From Cydia pomonella (lineage: Eukaryota > Arthropoda > Insecta > Lepidoptera > Tortricidae), in NCBI RefSeq assembly GCF_033807575.1, contig NC_084704.1, positions 34,449,968 through 34,513,967 of the forward strand: a stretch of DNA of 64,000 nucleotides. The letters run 5' to 3'. Below are positions 19,317 through 30,421 of this stretch, one piece after another (the stretch's first letter is position 1; the number at the start of each line of letters is the position of its first letter). The notes below the pieces were generated by a model. The model was given only the letters and a program-made list of their open reading frames with translations. It made no database searches and was not told the DNA's origin. Made by a program: the position numbers and the translations under genes.

Positions 19317-19690
19317 CTACGTCGGTGGCAAAGAAGCATACGGCCTGCCTGATAGTAAGCAGTATCCGTAGCCTATGTACGCCTGCAACTCCAAAGGAGT
19401 TACATGCGCGTTGCCGACCCTAACCCCTTCCCACCCTCGTTGAGCTCTGGCAACCTTACTCACCGGCAGGAACACAACACTATGAGTAGGGTCTAGTGTT
19501 ATTTGGCTGCGATTTTCTGTAAGGTGGAGGTACTTCCCCAGTTGGGCTCTGCTCTAGATCTGGAATGACATCCGCTGTGCTGTGCCCTACCACACAGAGC
19601 GAGATGACATTCACAATGCCCATACCTCTCTTGTGGACGTAGTTTAAAGACATACCCTGGTCCAATTGTTTTGTAATGTTCAATTTGAGC
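19317..19690 (+). repeat. Dispersed repeat, cgtcggtggcaaa family, long copy
   Basis: It starts actacgtcggtggcaaagaa and continues through gttacatgcgcgttgccgac to a tail with gagtagggtctagtgttatt and ggacgtagtttaaagac. The same long form is at 53544-53930. No coding sequence was recognised. Confidence 0.75.
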
Positions 19691-20453
19691 TCTTTTAGTT
19701 AGACGGACGGACGAATTACAAAGTGATCCTTTAAGGGTAACGTTTCATCCTTTTGAGGTAAGGAACCCTAAAAAAAATTATAACTTATCTTTATTGTAGC
19801 TATCTATCTAGCTATCTTTACTTATCGAACGAGCGAGCGAAGCGAAGTGAAGTTCTTACATTCGACTTGGAACACGCGGCTGGCTAAGAGGGCACGTCCC
19901 GGCATTTCGATGTTTTTAAGCTGACCTATCAGAGGATAGTTTGATGAACAATAACTTAAGTAAATTTGTTCTAAATTAAATGAAGTGAGGTAAATGCATA
20001 GTTGTTATTTTAGTCATTAAATTATGATGAGCAAGCTCGATCAAGGGGTTATTAGGGGTTATCAAGGGGTCTTGCTATTCTGGTCTGGTTATCTTATTTC
20101 AATTGAAAGTGCTCGGTATACACATTTGTAATACCTATTGTTTTTTAATTTACGATTTTTAAATAGTAAGTAAGTAATCATTTATTGCATACCATGGTAC
20201 AATACAAGTTGTTACAAGTGATAAAAGAGTTCACATGGCACCCCGGTGGGGTATGGCAATTTCCTTAAAACTATATTTACACAAGGCTACTTATATCTAA
20301 AATATGATTTTTCTTAACTAATTTGTGTAACAATTGTGAAGCTACCACTATATAATATCTATATCGTTGTACTGCATGAATTCGTCTATGGAATAGTATG
20401 ATTTTTTTATAAGGATAGTCTTGAGTCGATTTGCAAATAAATGTACTTTTTGT

Positions 20454-20626
20454 CAGGGCCGGATTTAGGGGAGGGCAACCGGGGTTACTGCCCCGGGCCT
20501 CCACAAAAGAGGGGCCCCCACAATAGAGAATTCGGAAAATTTACCATTTTATTTGGAAAAAATTTGGGGCCAGGGGCCTCCACTCCTTTATTGCCCGAGG
20601 CCTCCAGACCTCTAAATCCGGCATTG
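20454..20626 (+). mobile_element. hAT-like MITE, CAGGGCCGGATTTA family, copy 2
   Basis: A 173-bp element with inverted ends cagggccggattta and taaatccggcattg, bracketed by the 8-bp duplication ctttttgt at 20446-20453 and 20627-20634. Its interior (aattcggaaaatttaccatt) matches the copies at 12294 and 60869. Confidence 0.92.
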
Positions 20627-20761
20627 CTTTTTGTTATGTAAATAATCGGCAAGATAAAAACGAAATGAATTAAACATAATAGATATTTGACATTTGAAAA
20701 GAAATATTACGACTTACCACAGATACAATTAATTTTAATCTCTATGATGACTTAAGAGCCC

Positions 20762-20935
20762 TACTTTTTTTTTTTTTTTTATACTACGTCGGTGGCAAAC
20801 AAGCATACGGCCTGCCTGATGGTAAGCAGTCTCCGTAGCCTATGTACACCTGCAACTCCAGAGGAGTTACATGCGCGTTGCCGACCCTAACCCCACCCCC
20901 CTCGTTGAGCTCTGGCAACCTTACTCACTTCTATC
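20762..20935 (+). repeat. Dispersed repeat, cgtcggtggcaaa family, short copy
   Basis: It begins with a T-run then tatactacgtcggtggcaaa and stops after gagctctggcaaccttactc, so it lacks the tail seen in the 19317 and 53544 copies. Confidence 0.75.
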
Positions 20936-21392
20936 CTTTATTCCTTAGAGCGCATATAATTAAAAGCAACATAATTTCAAGCAACATTAATTTTAATGTT
21001 ATATTATATGGGCACTTTTTATTTTATTTTATGTGCACAGTAGGTGTACAGAGTGTACTGTAATCTCTAATCTCTTTCACACCAATGGAAAATGGAATAG
21101 ATAGTAAATGACTGCAGCCAATGGCTAAATGCTGCTGCTAATGGCTAAATTTGATACTTTGTCAAATGATACGTTCAGATATATATTGTATGCATTTCCT
21201 CGTACATCCAAGCAAAATTACTTCAATCACACGCCAATGCTCCACATATAGAAAAAAACAAGCACACAACTGAATAAGAGCAAAAACTTTCTGTCGTATC
21301 TTCGTGACCCATATGTGGGGCACGGACGTTTTGAGATAGTTCAGCGTGACCCATATATGGGGCACTGGACTGTGAATGTGTCAAAAAATCGA

Positions 21393-21646
21393 CAGCGGGT
21401 TGTATCGCAATGGTAAGAACGTCAGCTGGTCGCATATGAACATGTAAAAATAAGCGCTTTGCCTTTTTATGATAGCAAAGATGATTGTAATAACATCATG
21501 AAACTTTACATGTAGCATTCCATCAGGCGTTTCAAATAAACGGATTACACAATTTACACATACTTTGCAGACAAAGTGGCAAGGCGCGTATTTTTTACAT
21601 GTTCATGTGTCCAGCTGACGCTCTTTCTACAGCGATACAACCGGCT
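21393..21646. mobile_element. Foldback MITE with about 65-bp arms
   Basis: The left arm (cagcgggttgtatcgca, then gtcagctggtcgcatatgaa) and right arm (atgttcatgtgtccagctga, then agcgatacaaccggctg) are long imperfect reverse complements around a loop of about 115 bp. No frame has coding features. Confidence 0.75.
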
Positions 21647-22181
21647 GACTATATTTTTAATTCATGATAGCATCAGTATTATTAGTCCAAGGATAGAATC
21701 TATACTATCATCTGACAAAGTAGCAGCCGGGAGGCGATGGCTGACCATATATGCTCCTGGCCCGCGGTCTACATATGCTACTATTTCTGATAAATAAGGG
21801 TTTTCTACTCGTCGACTGTAATGGTTGAATTAAGATTTCGTATACCAAACTGTAATTGGGTACTTTTCATGTATGGGCTCCCAACTCAACTATAATATTC
21901 AATATTCATTTCGAAACGGTTTAGTCGACTATAATATGATGAAATGAGAATTTTATAAGTTTTTATGGTGGCGTTTTAGGGTTAGGTAAACAATTTTGTA
22001 GGTATGATGCGATAAGTGCAAAAAATCCAGTTATCTATAATCTAAAAAGTAAGATTTATTTTCGATTGAAATCTAAAGCCAACGTAAGAAAACACACCGT
22101 TGTTGTAAGTTGTTAAACTTTAATTTGGATCTTTTACAGTTTTTATGTCAACCCGCAGATGAAAAGGCAACAAAAATGAAT

Positions 22182-24532
22182 CTAATCCTTCAGCTTCTTC
22201 TTGGGGCGGAGGTTGTTGGTGTGGCCACACTTGGTCTTGCGGCAGTTGGTGGCGCGGGGGTGCAGGCGGGCGTAGCACTTGCGGCAGATCATCTTGTCGC
22301 AGTTGTACTTCATGGCCAGGATGCGGAGAGAAGGCTCGATGGTACCTGAGGACAAATTATGCATCAAGTGAAATGTCGGAATCCCAGTAAAGGATTTCTT
22401 TTTCTATAATGTTTGTTTTTCAAAATGAAACAATTTAGAAAATTATTATAATCCAGTGTTAAAAAAAAACCGGTCAAGTGCTATTCGTTTTACTCGAGGA
22501 CCGAGGGTTCCATACAAACTTAGAATTATTTCATGTGACTATTATAGGCGAAAGACTTTTGATCAGGAGTACAGTCGCCATCAGATATTTCGGTTCTATT
22601 ATTAAGGCGTTACAGTGCGTGTTCCGATATTTATGACCACCTTGGCCGCTCTGATATATCTGTTCGCGACTGTACCTATGTGCCTATAATAAATATAATT
22701 GTATACACCGCCATCTATCGGCAAATTGTCTAAGATCAGAGTCAGAGGGACAAGTATATTGGCCGATCCACAACACAAACAAGTTATTTAAATTGTGTCT
22801 TAGTTAGTTATTTAGTTGCCACTAATCACTTCAATCATTCCTAAAAAATTGACGATATTTATCTGCAGAGTCAAGCAAGGTTTCCTCTTAGCATAGATGG
22901 TTATTTCCACTAGTTATCACAAAGTTGGAATCGGGTCGCCACTTTCCTAAATAAAGGTTGAGGGAGGCGATGGCTGAGATACACATCATACTTGTGAACA
23001 GGTGCTGTTTGTGGAGACTGGTCTGTTTAAGCTAACTTTATTTTTGAGTATAATAACAGTGAGACACCTCATTCAGTTCTCATATGTTTCTTTTATCATA
23101 ATGAATGTTTTAACTATAAGGAATTTTGACTCTTGGAGACTGTATACATCTCTAAGGATAATTTGATAAACTATATAATCATTTAGTTCTAACATTTAGA
23201 GATATTTACACCTCTTAATAATTTTAGTTTTTTTTGTTTCCGATTGTTTTTTTAGGTTTTTGTGTTTTGTAATTCGACATTTAGAGACTTTATACATCTC
23301 TAAGTAATAATACTACTTTAGTTTGCATATTTCATATTTGTATGTGCTTGCTTTTGCTTGTATGTAAATTCCCTGTTGACACGTATAAGTGCCCTTGTGG
23401 CCTATTTGCTGAATAAATGTTGGAATTTGATGTTATTACCAGTGGTAACTACTGGGATTTTTTTCCCACTTTTTACCACTGGGAAAAAAACCCAGTAGTC
23501 ACCCATAGAGGAACAATTTGACAGTGGCCGCGCAACTGATGACCAACTGTGACACTGCAATGGTGGAAGGATTCAATGTATGCGTGTCACAAATACCTAG
23601 GCAGATCGAGTACATTTTCTCTAGTTTGGTACAAACATGTGACAGCACCCTCCACTTTAGGTACAACTTCATGAATTAATATCGTATTTTACAAAAGATA
23701 ATGTGTTAATTGATTAACTTATGTATGACAATTTATCCTGCCTCTTTTTTTTTTTCCATCGGTATAATTATTGCAACATTCGACCACGCATGCCGGTGTA
23801 TTTAATTTTTTTCTTCGAACAATTAAATGTTTCAATTCGACTGACGGCAGCTTCATGGATGAGGCCATAGAGATGTGAGTGTGTCACGCGTAAATACTAG
23901 AAAATTGGTGAATCTTATTTGTGTTTAAGCGAAACTATGTCCTTAGTATTCTAGGTCCATGTAGTCACCACTAATATATAGGTTGCCTTAATAAATAAGT
24001 TGAGTAGTGGTGGTAACTAGTGGGAATAATCCAGATAGATGCAAGTGTGTCATAAGGAGTCGCATTTGTTCATGTTTGTTATTTTCAGTGCCAAATGTCT
24101 GAATAAAATAATAATAAAATTTGCTTCTTTCTGTATGACTCATTTATATCTCCAATAATCTACATCACTTGATCAGGTGAATGACAGCCTTGCAATTCTA
24201 TGCCAACTAGTTAAAATGAAAATTATTGCTCAGGGATTGCATAATCTGAACCTAAACAAGTAATAAGACATGAAACAGAAAAAACCGATTGGAATTTCAC
24301 ACTTACCTCCTCTAAGCCTGAGCACCAAGTGAAGGGTGGATTCCTTCTGGATGTTGTAGTCAGACAGAGTGCGGCCATCTTCCAATTGTTTGCCGGCGAA
24401 GATCAATCTCTGCTGGTCCGGGGGGATACCCTCCTTGTCCTGGATCTTGGCCTTCACATTCTCGATGGTGTCCGAGGCCTCCACCTCGAGGGTGATGGTC
24501 TTCCCCGTGAGGGTTTTTACGAAGATCTGCAT
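22182..24532 (-). CDS. RpL40: Ubiquitin-60S ribosomal protein L40 fusion
   Basis: Coding exons 24307-24532 and 22182-22345 join in phase (GGA G|GT ACC) to give 129 residues. The first 76 are ubiquitin (MQIFVKTLTG ... LRLRGG), with alanine at position 19 where most animals have proline. The rest is ribosomal protein L40 with its four-cysteine zinc-binding pattern (YNCDKMICRKCYARLHP ... NCRKTKCGHT). The product is cleaved after the di-glycine to give free ubiquitin and a protein of the large ribosomal subunit. L40 ends KKKLKD, one Asp longer than the usual KKKxK ending. A non-coding first exon probably lies near 24800-24820: its donor reads AAAAG|gtgagt at about 24799, and cttttcttgag resembles a 5'TOP start. 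The acceptor ttccag sits seven bases before the ATG. Confidence 0.96.
22460..22580 (+). repeat. Dispersed repeat, ccggtcaagtgc family
   Basis: aaaaccggtcaagtgctatt, then gagggttccatacaaactta, matches 19017-19130 and lies in the RpL40 intron. Confidence 0.62.
22570..22677. repeat. Small MITE with gtacagtcgc ends
   Basis: gtacagtcgccatcagatat at the left and atatatctgttcgcgactgt, then ac, at the right are inverted ends around about 70 bp. It was probably inserted in the ccggtcaagtgc repeat. Confidence 0.65.
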
Positions 24533-24820
24533 TGTGGGACTGGAAAGGTTATTGTGCAAACATTTAGTAAAGTAAGACGGTTGACTCTCGAAGTGAAGGC
24601 GGAAAACAAAAGAAAATCTAATAGTCAAGAGTGACAACGCCACGCGGAATTTCAAATTTCGAACATCACTTATATTATTGAGAATAGCGGTTTCACTGTA
24701 TACATAAAAGGATGTACAGATTTGAGTAAAAACAACCTACTTGATAAAGAGCACTTATAAACACGATTTTGGTTAATACTAGAACATAACCACTCACCTT
24801 TTCCAACGTGCTCAAGAAAA

Positions 24821-25288
24821 GAACTGTCAAAATCATCGACAAAAATATGGCGTCTTTCAGCAACTCGCCAGTAAAAAAATAAGAAAAACGGCAGTTTTAT
24901 TTTGTTAAAGAAATTAATTTATTACTTAAGTCAAATATTATTATTATTATTTTAAAATTATAATTTGACTTTAGTTTCAATGGTGCAAAAAATTATAAAT
25001 GTACAAAAATATTTTTAAACAACTATGGAGCTGCCATATTAGAAAAAAAGTTAGAGCACATGCAAGATTATATATATTCATTATAATATTGCAGATGTTA
25101 TTATTCAAAACAACACTTTGCTACACTGACATAGGTTACATTTTTGTTTTGGCATAATCAATAAATGTCACATTCACTAAGTTCATTAGCAACACTGTGC
25201 CTGTGATAACTACTTGTTTCGTAATACCTCTACGATCGAAGAAAATCTTTTCCTCGACGGGCACTAATCTTTTAATTCGTGTAAAAAA
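24821..25288. promoter_or_regulatory. Divergent promoter region of RpL40 and COX7A
   Basis: The probable RpL40 first exon (minus strand, near 24800-24820) and the COX7A start codon (25289, plus strand) are less than 500 bp apart and diverge. The interval is AT-rich and holds no repeats or reading frames of note. A short segment, aaatatggcgtctttcagca at 24843, lies just upstream of the putative RpL40 start. Shared control of a ribosomal and a respiratory gene is inference from arrangement only. Confidence 0.5.
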
Positions 25289-26940
25289 ATGTATCACCAA
25301 CTGAGCAGAGCTACCGGCAGGCTGGTTGCCGCCAGCAACCTGCAAGCCCCACTGTTCCCAGTTGTAAGTATCGTTATCTCAAAATAGGAACGTGAGGGAA
25401 CTTTTCATGTGGTTCAATTGGTCAAAGAAGTGATTTTTGCAGGCACCAATTGCTTTGCAACGAGTGGAGGTGCCCGTGGTGTACAATACGACTCAAATGT
25501 CGACGGTCACGGAGGCGGCCTGCTCGACTGGAGGCAAGAGGCGTTTGGTCCCTGGCACCAACATTCCTTACCCGGCGGTGCCCGAGAACATTCGCTCCCA
25601 GCAGGCACAGTTCCAGGTATATGACGTTTCTTTACTTTCAATGAATAAGTAACATTAAACTTACAAACATTCATCATCATATCAATTTCGTATATCACAA
25701 ACCTACCAGAATATTGCTGAATTAACCAATTCACTTTAATTCGTACTTGAAGGTAAATAACTAAACAATTTTACTATTAATCAGCTGAAAAAAATATTGA
25801 TTACAATTTAGCTGAATTATTTTAATTGAACTTTTTTAATCTAAATGTTTTCCAATATTGGCATTAACTAGTTTTTAGCAAATATCACAAATAAATGTTA
25901 AATAACGCTTCCTACTGATTATAAAGTTACTTGCCACACCAATGATTGTGTACGGGCACACAAATCAATGTACTTGTCCAAGCCTCAGAAGTGTTTTGCA
26001 TTTGCCACCACAGTAACATAAAACCTCTATTGAACATCAGTACTTTTGTTTATTTTATTATACCTTAATTACTAAATATGATCCCCTTCCATTAACCCTT
26101 TGATTGCCACGCCTATAGCATGCAGCTCATCATCACAAATCGTGTCAGAATGCATGCAGATTGCTATTAGGCTGTAGCCGCATGCACCTGTTGACATCTT
26201 TGGCAGTCAAAGGGTTAACATGGATGCTGCAGCAATTAGTATAGCTCCATAGCTATTTGTTCTAATTAAAAAAAAATGGTCTGGCCTTCTGGGTAGTGAC
26301 CCTGCATATGAAGCCGAGGGTTCGAATCCCGGTAGGGGCATTTATTTGTGTGATGAACACGAATATTTGTTCCCAACTCATGGATGGAGCATACTTAGTC
26401 AATTTGTGTAATATTTATTTATTTATTTATTATAAAATCCATTCCTTCGAGCAACACCGGCTTCCAACATGTCGGAAGGGAGGAGCCTACGCGATATCTT
26501 AGCGAACAAATCATTCTGCCATCTTTTGTGGGGTAAAGTGCACACAGTCGCACTTCTCACTCACTACATACAAAATTCAATCTGTAATGATGACACAAAT
26601 ACAAAGAAAATGACATGCGTCAAAGACAAATCTTGCACACCTCGATCTCATTTTGTGTACGGACGAGTCACAACATGCACTGACATAGGTACAGTTGTAC
26701 CTATGCTTCGGCAGAGGGGAAATAGTATGAACGCCGTCTCCTTTCCCTCATTTCCCGGCGTTGCTCGAAGATCCATTCCTAATACTCAATCAATTTTTCC
26801 AGAAAGAGAATGATGTGCCCGTGTTCCTGAAGGGAGGCCCCCTGGACGGTGTCCTGTACCGCTTAACCGTGGCTCTCTGCCTGCTCGGCATTGTCGGTTT
26901 TGGCCACACCATCTACTCCCACGCCGTCAAGAAGAACTAA
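25289..26940 (+). CDS. COX7A: Cytochrome c oxidase subunit 7A, mitochondrial
   Basis: Exons 25289-25363, 25443-25616 and 26803-26940 all join in phase 0 and encode 128 residues. The N terminus (MYHQLSRATGRLVAASNLQA) is basic, hydroxylated and free of acidic residues, as in a mitochondrial targeting peptide. The C-terminal third has the family signature KENDVPVFLKGGPLDGVLYR, followed by one membrane helix (LTVALCLLGIVGFGHTIY) and a basic tail SHAVKKN. Subunit 7A is a single-span accessory subunit of complex IV in the inner mitochondrial membrane. The middle exon (APIALQRVEVPVVYN ...) is the variable linker. A poly(A) signal AATAAA lies at 26992-26997, about 50 bp after the stop. Intron 2 contains a SINE. 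Confidence 0.93.
26278..26445 (+). mobile_element. tRNA-derived SINE (family B), in COX7A intron 2
   Basis: tctggccttctgggtagtga, then gggttcgaatcccggtaggg and gcatttatttgtgtgatgaa, with a shortened tail ending in tttatttatttatt. It matches the family B head at 57613. Confidence 0.82.
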
Positions 26941-28465
26941 TTTAATTAATGTAAACATAATTATGTATTAGTCGCCTGTGTTATAGATTCCAATAAAAGG
27001 AAGGATTATAATCACAAGACTTGTTTCAATTGAACATTCTCAGGCAAAATGTACCATTTTTATTAGATTTTTTTTTATAATTAATCTATATATTTAGGGG
27101 AAACTACCTATTGCAGTAGAAACTTATTGAAAGCTAATATAAATGTTACCTTGAGGGAATAAAAAATAACCCTGTTAAGTTGTAATCTACAAGGAAAATA
27201 AAATAAAATGAATGCTTGAACAATTCTATATTTCACATAATATACATGTAACATAACACAGATGCCAGCTATATTGCAGAGAATGCAGAGTTCGTTAAAC
27301 ACTTAACAATTCATAAAGCACTCAATAATTAAACAGTCTATGATTTACATTCGTGTGTTGTCACTATTCATAAGAAATACTATAAGGTGCATTGGGGTAA
27401 CATCGGACGCAGGATAATTTTGAAAATGGAAAATATCTATAAAACCTGAACCTCTACATTCTTTAGCAACACGCTACTACGACGCTTACCAACGCATCTT
27501 GCATACTTTGCTACAGTAGAAAGTTCTAGTAGGTATAGTAGATATTTGGGTCAACATTTTTTTCGTTGTCTTTTCTGACCACTCTGTCACGCTTGTATCT
27601 ATGTCTTCTATGAAATAAATAAAAAAAAGTCGACTGCTATTTTATGTCTTTCTAGCTGTACATTAAATTACATGAGAAAAATTAAAAACAAAATTTCATC
27701 TCACAAAAATCTCAACTCTGTTACATTTTTTGGGGACAAAAAGTAAGACAACGAAAAGATTTTTGGCCCAATTGCCATTTTCAAATTTATCGCGCTTTCG
27801 AAGTAAACCCAATGCATCTTACATAATGATAATGAATGTATTTGTGATGCATCGCAAAATAACCAATAACCATTGCTATATCGTAGAAGAGACTAGTAAA
27901 CTGTACAGACTTCTAATATCCATATGTTGCACTCCTCATTATTGCACAAATGCACACAGCTAAACAGGATGTAAAACCAGTTAAGTGCACAATACAATCT
28001 AGTGAACTACCCAAGAAATATATTCCGATTAACATAGAATATAAAATATATGGAAATATTATTTAATACTGGTCTCTATAGTCAACAATTTGGCAAGCCA
28101 ATGGGAATATTGGAAATCGGATGCCTCGCCAGTAAAAATGTAACCACGGACATATACAGTCAGCAAAACAAAGATACATAATCATGATTTGCATTACATT
28201 ACACCTTACACCTCACTGGATTAAAATATTACAACAAGCTTATTTTCTATAACAAATGCATTTTCGCTTGTTTTAAACGTATCATGAAATTTAAGTAGTG
28301 ATATGATATTATAAATAAAATAAAATATAAAAGTAAAAAAATAATAAGATTTATAAAACAATACAGAAATAGATCTTTGATATACAACTGTATATTTCGT
28401 CTCTTGAGAGCCTAGCGAACAGCCTAAAACTAAAACACCTACAAAACAGTAACACTCTTAATAAA

Positions 28466-28632
28466 CAGGGGGCCTAGCCAATATTACAATCGTACATTAA
28501 CAAACGTCAACGAAACGAAAAAATTTACCGGGTTGACAGATACTACGAAAAGTCACGTAACTATTTAAGTACATTATTTGAGCTTCGTTTTTTGTTTTCT
28601 ATCAAAGATTGTCATATTGGCTAGGGCCCCTG
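28466..28632. repeat. Foldback with 26-bp ends
   Basis: The left end cctagccaatattacaatc (within 28466-28491) pairs with gattgtcatattggctaggg (within 28607-28632), with two mismatches over 26 bp. It is a MITE-like structure of 167 bp. Confidence 0.7.
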
Positions 28633-29279
28633 ATCATCTCTGGACCTTATATCTTTGCAAAAATGCTTACAAATATTCAGTTAACAGTGCGGACGTTCTT
28701 CAAACTAATTTTCATGCAGAGGGGTCAGTTATCTCTGCAGCTCACCGTACATAAATTACATAACGTCGATTAGAAGATTAAATAACTCCCTTTCAAAGTT
28801 CTAAGGAATATGCGATAATTGCGATATCTTATACGATAATGCTTAAAGTTCAAACCTTTTAACTCCGTTCAGAGGAGATATGAGGTTTGTGACTTACCGA
28901 CGATAAGTAGATTCTCTTTCTCATTATCACTTACGACAGGAAGGTACTTCAAGCGATTCAGCCAATAACTTGGGATAACTTCGGATAAGGGATAATTTCG
29001 AAGTGAGTTATAAGTTATAATTGTTATAAAGTGCTTCTATAGTCAAGAGGATACTTTATTGCGATCATCTATTGAGATCTATTGAATTGTACCCTGTCTC
29101 GAAAATCATCTCAATGCTCCTTAAACAAAAAACCATAAAAAAATAATTTAAAATTATTTCACAATGTCATGACTCACTTATAAAATAATTGCTAAAATTA
29201 AATTTTGCTGCACCTACACCATCTAGCTAGGAACTCTTTTCATTCAGAAACATAGAAGTTATATTTCAGTAGAGACAGC

Positions 29280-29377
29280 AAGTTGGGAGCGATTTTGACA
29301 GCCCAGACAGTGTACGTTTTATTTTAAACTTTACTTAATACCTGCATAGGCTGGGCTATCAAAATCGCTGCCAACTT
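29280..29377. repeat. Small MITE, aagttgggagcgattttga ends
   Basis: Arms 29280-29306 and 29351-29377 are reverse complements at 25 of 27 positions around a 44-bp loop. Confidence 0.75.
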
Positions 29378-29495
29378 AGCTTGGTCTGACTCTGTTCTCC
29401 ATAATCTGCAGGTAAAGTAACGATACAGTACATTAAAACTGGTAAAGAGCCATTCATGCTAAGCATCTTAAAATAGGTTTAACGCACGCACGGTC

Positions 29496-29637
29496 TAGTG
29501 GCAGATTTGCCCTAAGGCCCAGTGAGCCCAGGCCTAGGGCGGCCAGAAGTTTGGGGCGGCAGTCTATATGATGGATGCTGAGAAAGGGGCGGCTTACTAC
29601 TGGACCTAGGGCGGCCAAGACTGTAAATCTGCCACTG
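29496..29637. mobile_element. hAT-like MITE, AGTGGCAGATTT family
   Basis: The ends tagtggcagatttgc and gtaaatctgccactg are inverted repeats. The flanking octamers gcacggtc (29488-29495) and acacggtc (29638-29645) differ at one base, consistent with an aged 8-bp duplication. The interior (ggcctagggcggcc) is GC-rich and itself repeated. A partial relative is at 63518-63631. Confidence 0.8.
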
Positions 29638-30197
29638 ACACGGTCACCGGGCACAGTTTGTAGGAAAACTGGACGGCCTCTCTACAAAAAAGTGCCCGGC
29701 GACATACCCACCGCATGGGCATTAATACCTACTGGATGGAAATAATCTAGTAGTTTAGCATAAAAATGTGCTTCTTTACGTAAATAACAGGCGACAGCAT
29801 GACGGTCTAGCTAACTCATAATCATTTGGTATTTCATAATACAACATATTACTGTATAATAATCATTTGTAAAGTACTTCCCTATATTAAAAAAACTATG
29901 TAGGCATGAAATGGAATATTTCAGTTTAGGTACTTGCCTTATTATTAGTTGCAAAACCGAATGTTTAACTTACATTTTAACTTCAAGCCAGTAGCCTAGC
30001 CTCATTCATATTTCATATAATTGCTAATCCTCTCTCGCATGTTGTATTCAACCGAAACTTAACTTAAGTATGCCGTCGTAGGTTTTCGGGATTCCTAAAA
30101 TTTAAAAACTAAATTTATCTCACAGGTAAATTTCGATGCACTTCTTTAAACACGTATTAATTTAAAAACATTTTCATTATAATAGAAAATATGTTAA

Positions 30198-30421
30198 TAA
30201 GGTCAATATGTGTGGCGAAGACCGAAATATTAAATTTAATGCTGGGAAGACCGCCATAGGGATAACTGATCTTGTATATGTAAATGCATGTATACGGTGT
30301 ACGTCCCGCAGAAACAGTCAAATTCCTTCTGCTCTACCGACCTTCTTAGTGCGAAGTTAAAAGCGACGAAAGAACTTGTAGACGATCTTCCCTTCTTCCG
30401 ATCTTCGCCACATTGACCTTA
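30198..30421. repeat. MITE-like foldback with aaggtcaatatgtgtggcgaag ends
   Basis: The left end taaggtcaatatgtgtggcg pairs with the right end cgccacattgacctta, and the inner words gaagacc and gatcttc also pair. It is 224 bp with no coding potential. Confidence 0.65.

Larger units (their letters stand above)
18872..22181. other. Intergenic region, repeats only
   Basis: No gene was found between the transporter and RpL40. It contains dispersed repeats (19017-19130, 19317-19690, 20762-20935), a hAT-like MITE, a large foldback at 21393-21646 and a tandem-like pair of gacccatatrtggggcac words (about 21305 and 21348). A plausible RpL40 poly(A) signal (AATAAA on the minus strand) is at 22055-22060. 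Confidence 0.5.
22346..24306 (-). other. RpL40 intron: mostly unique sequence with two small repeats
   Basis: The donor agGTAAGT (24306) and acceptor cctcAG (22346) bound an intron of 1,961 bp. Inside are a ccggtcaagtgc repeat (22460-22580) and a small MITE (22570-22677). Near 23430-23490 there is an inverted repeat, taccagtggtaactactggg paired with cccactttttaccactggga and cccagtagtcaccc. Nothing coding was seen. Confidence 0.6.
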
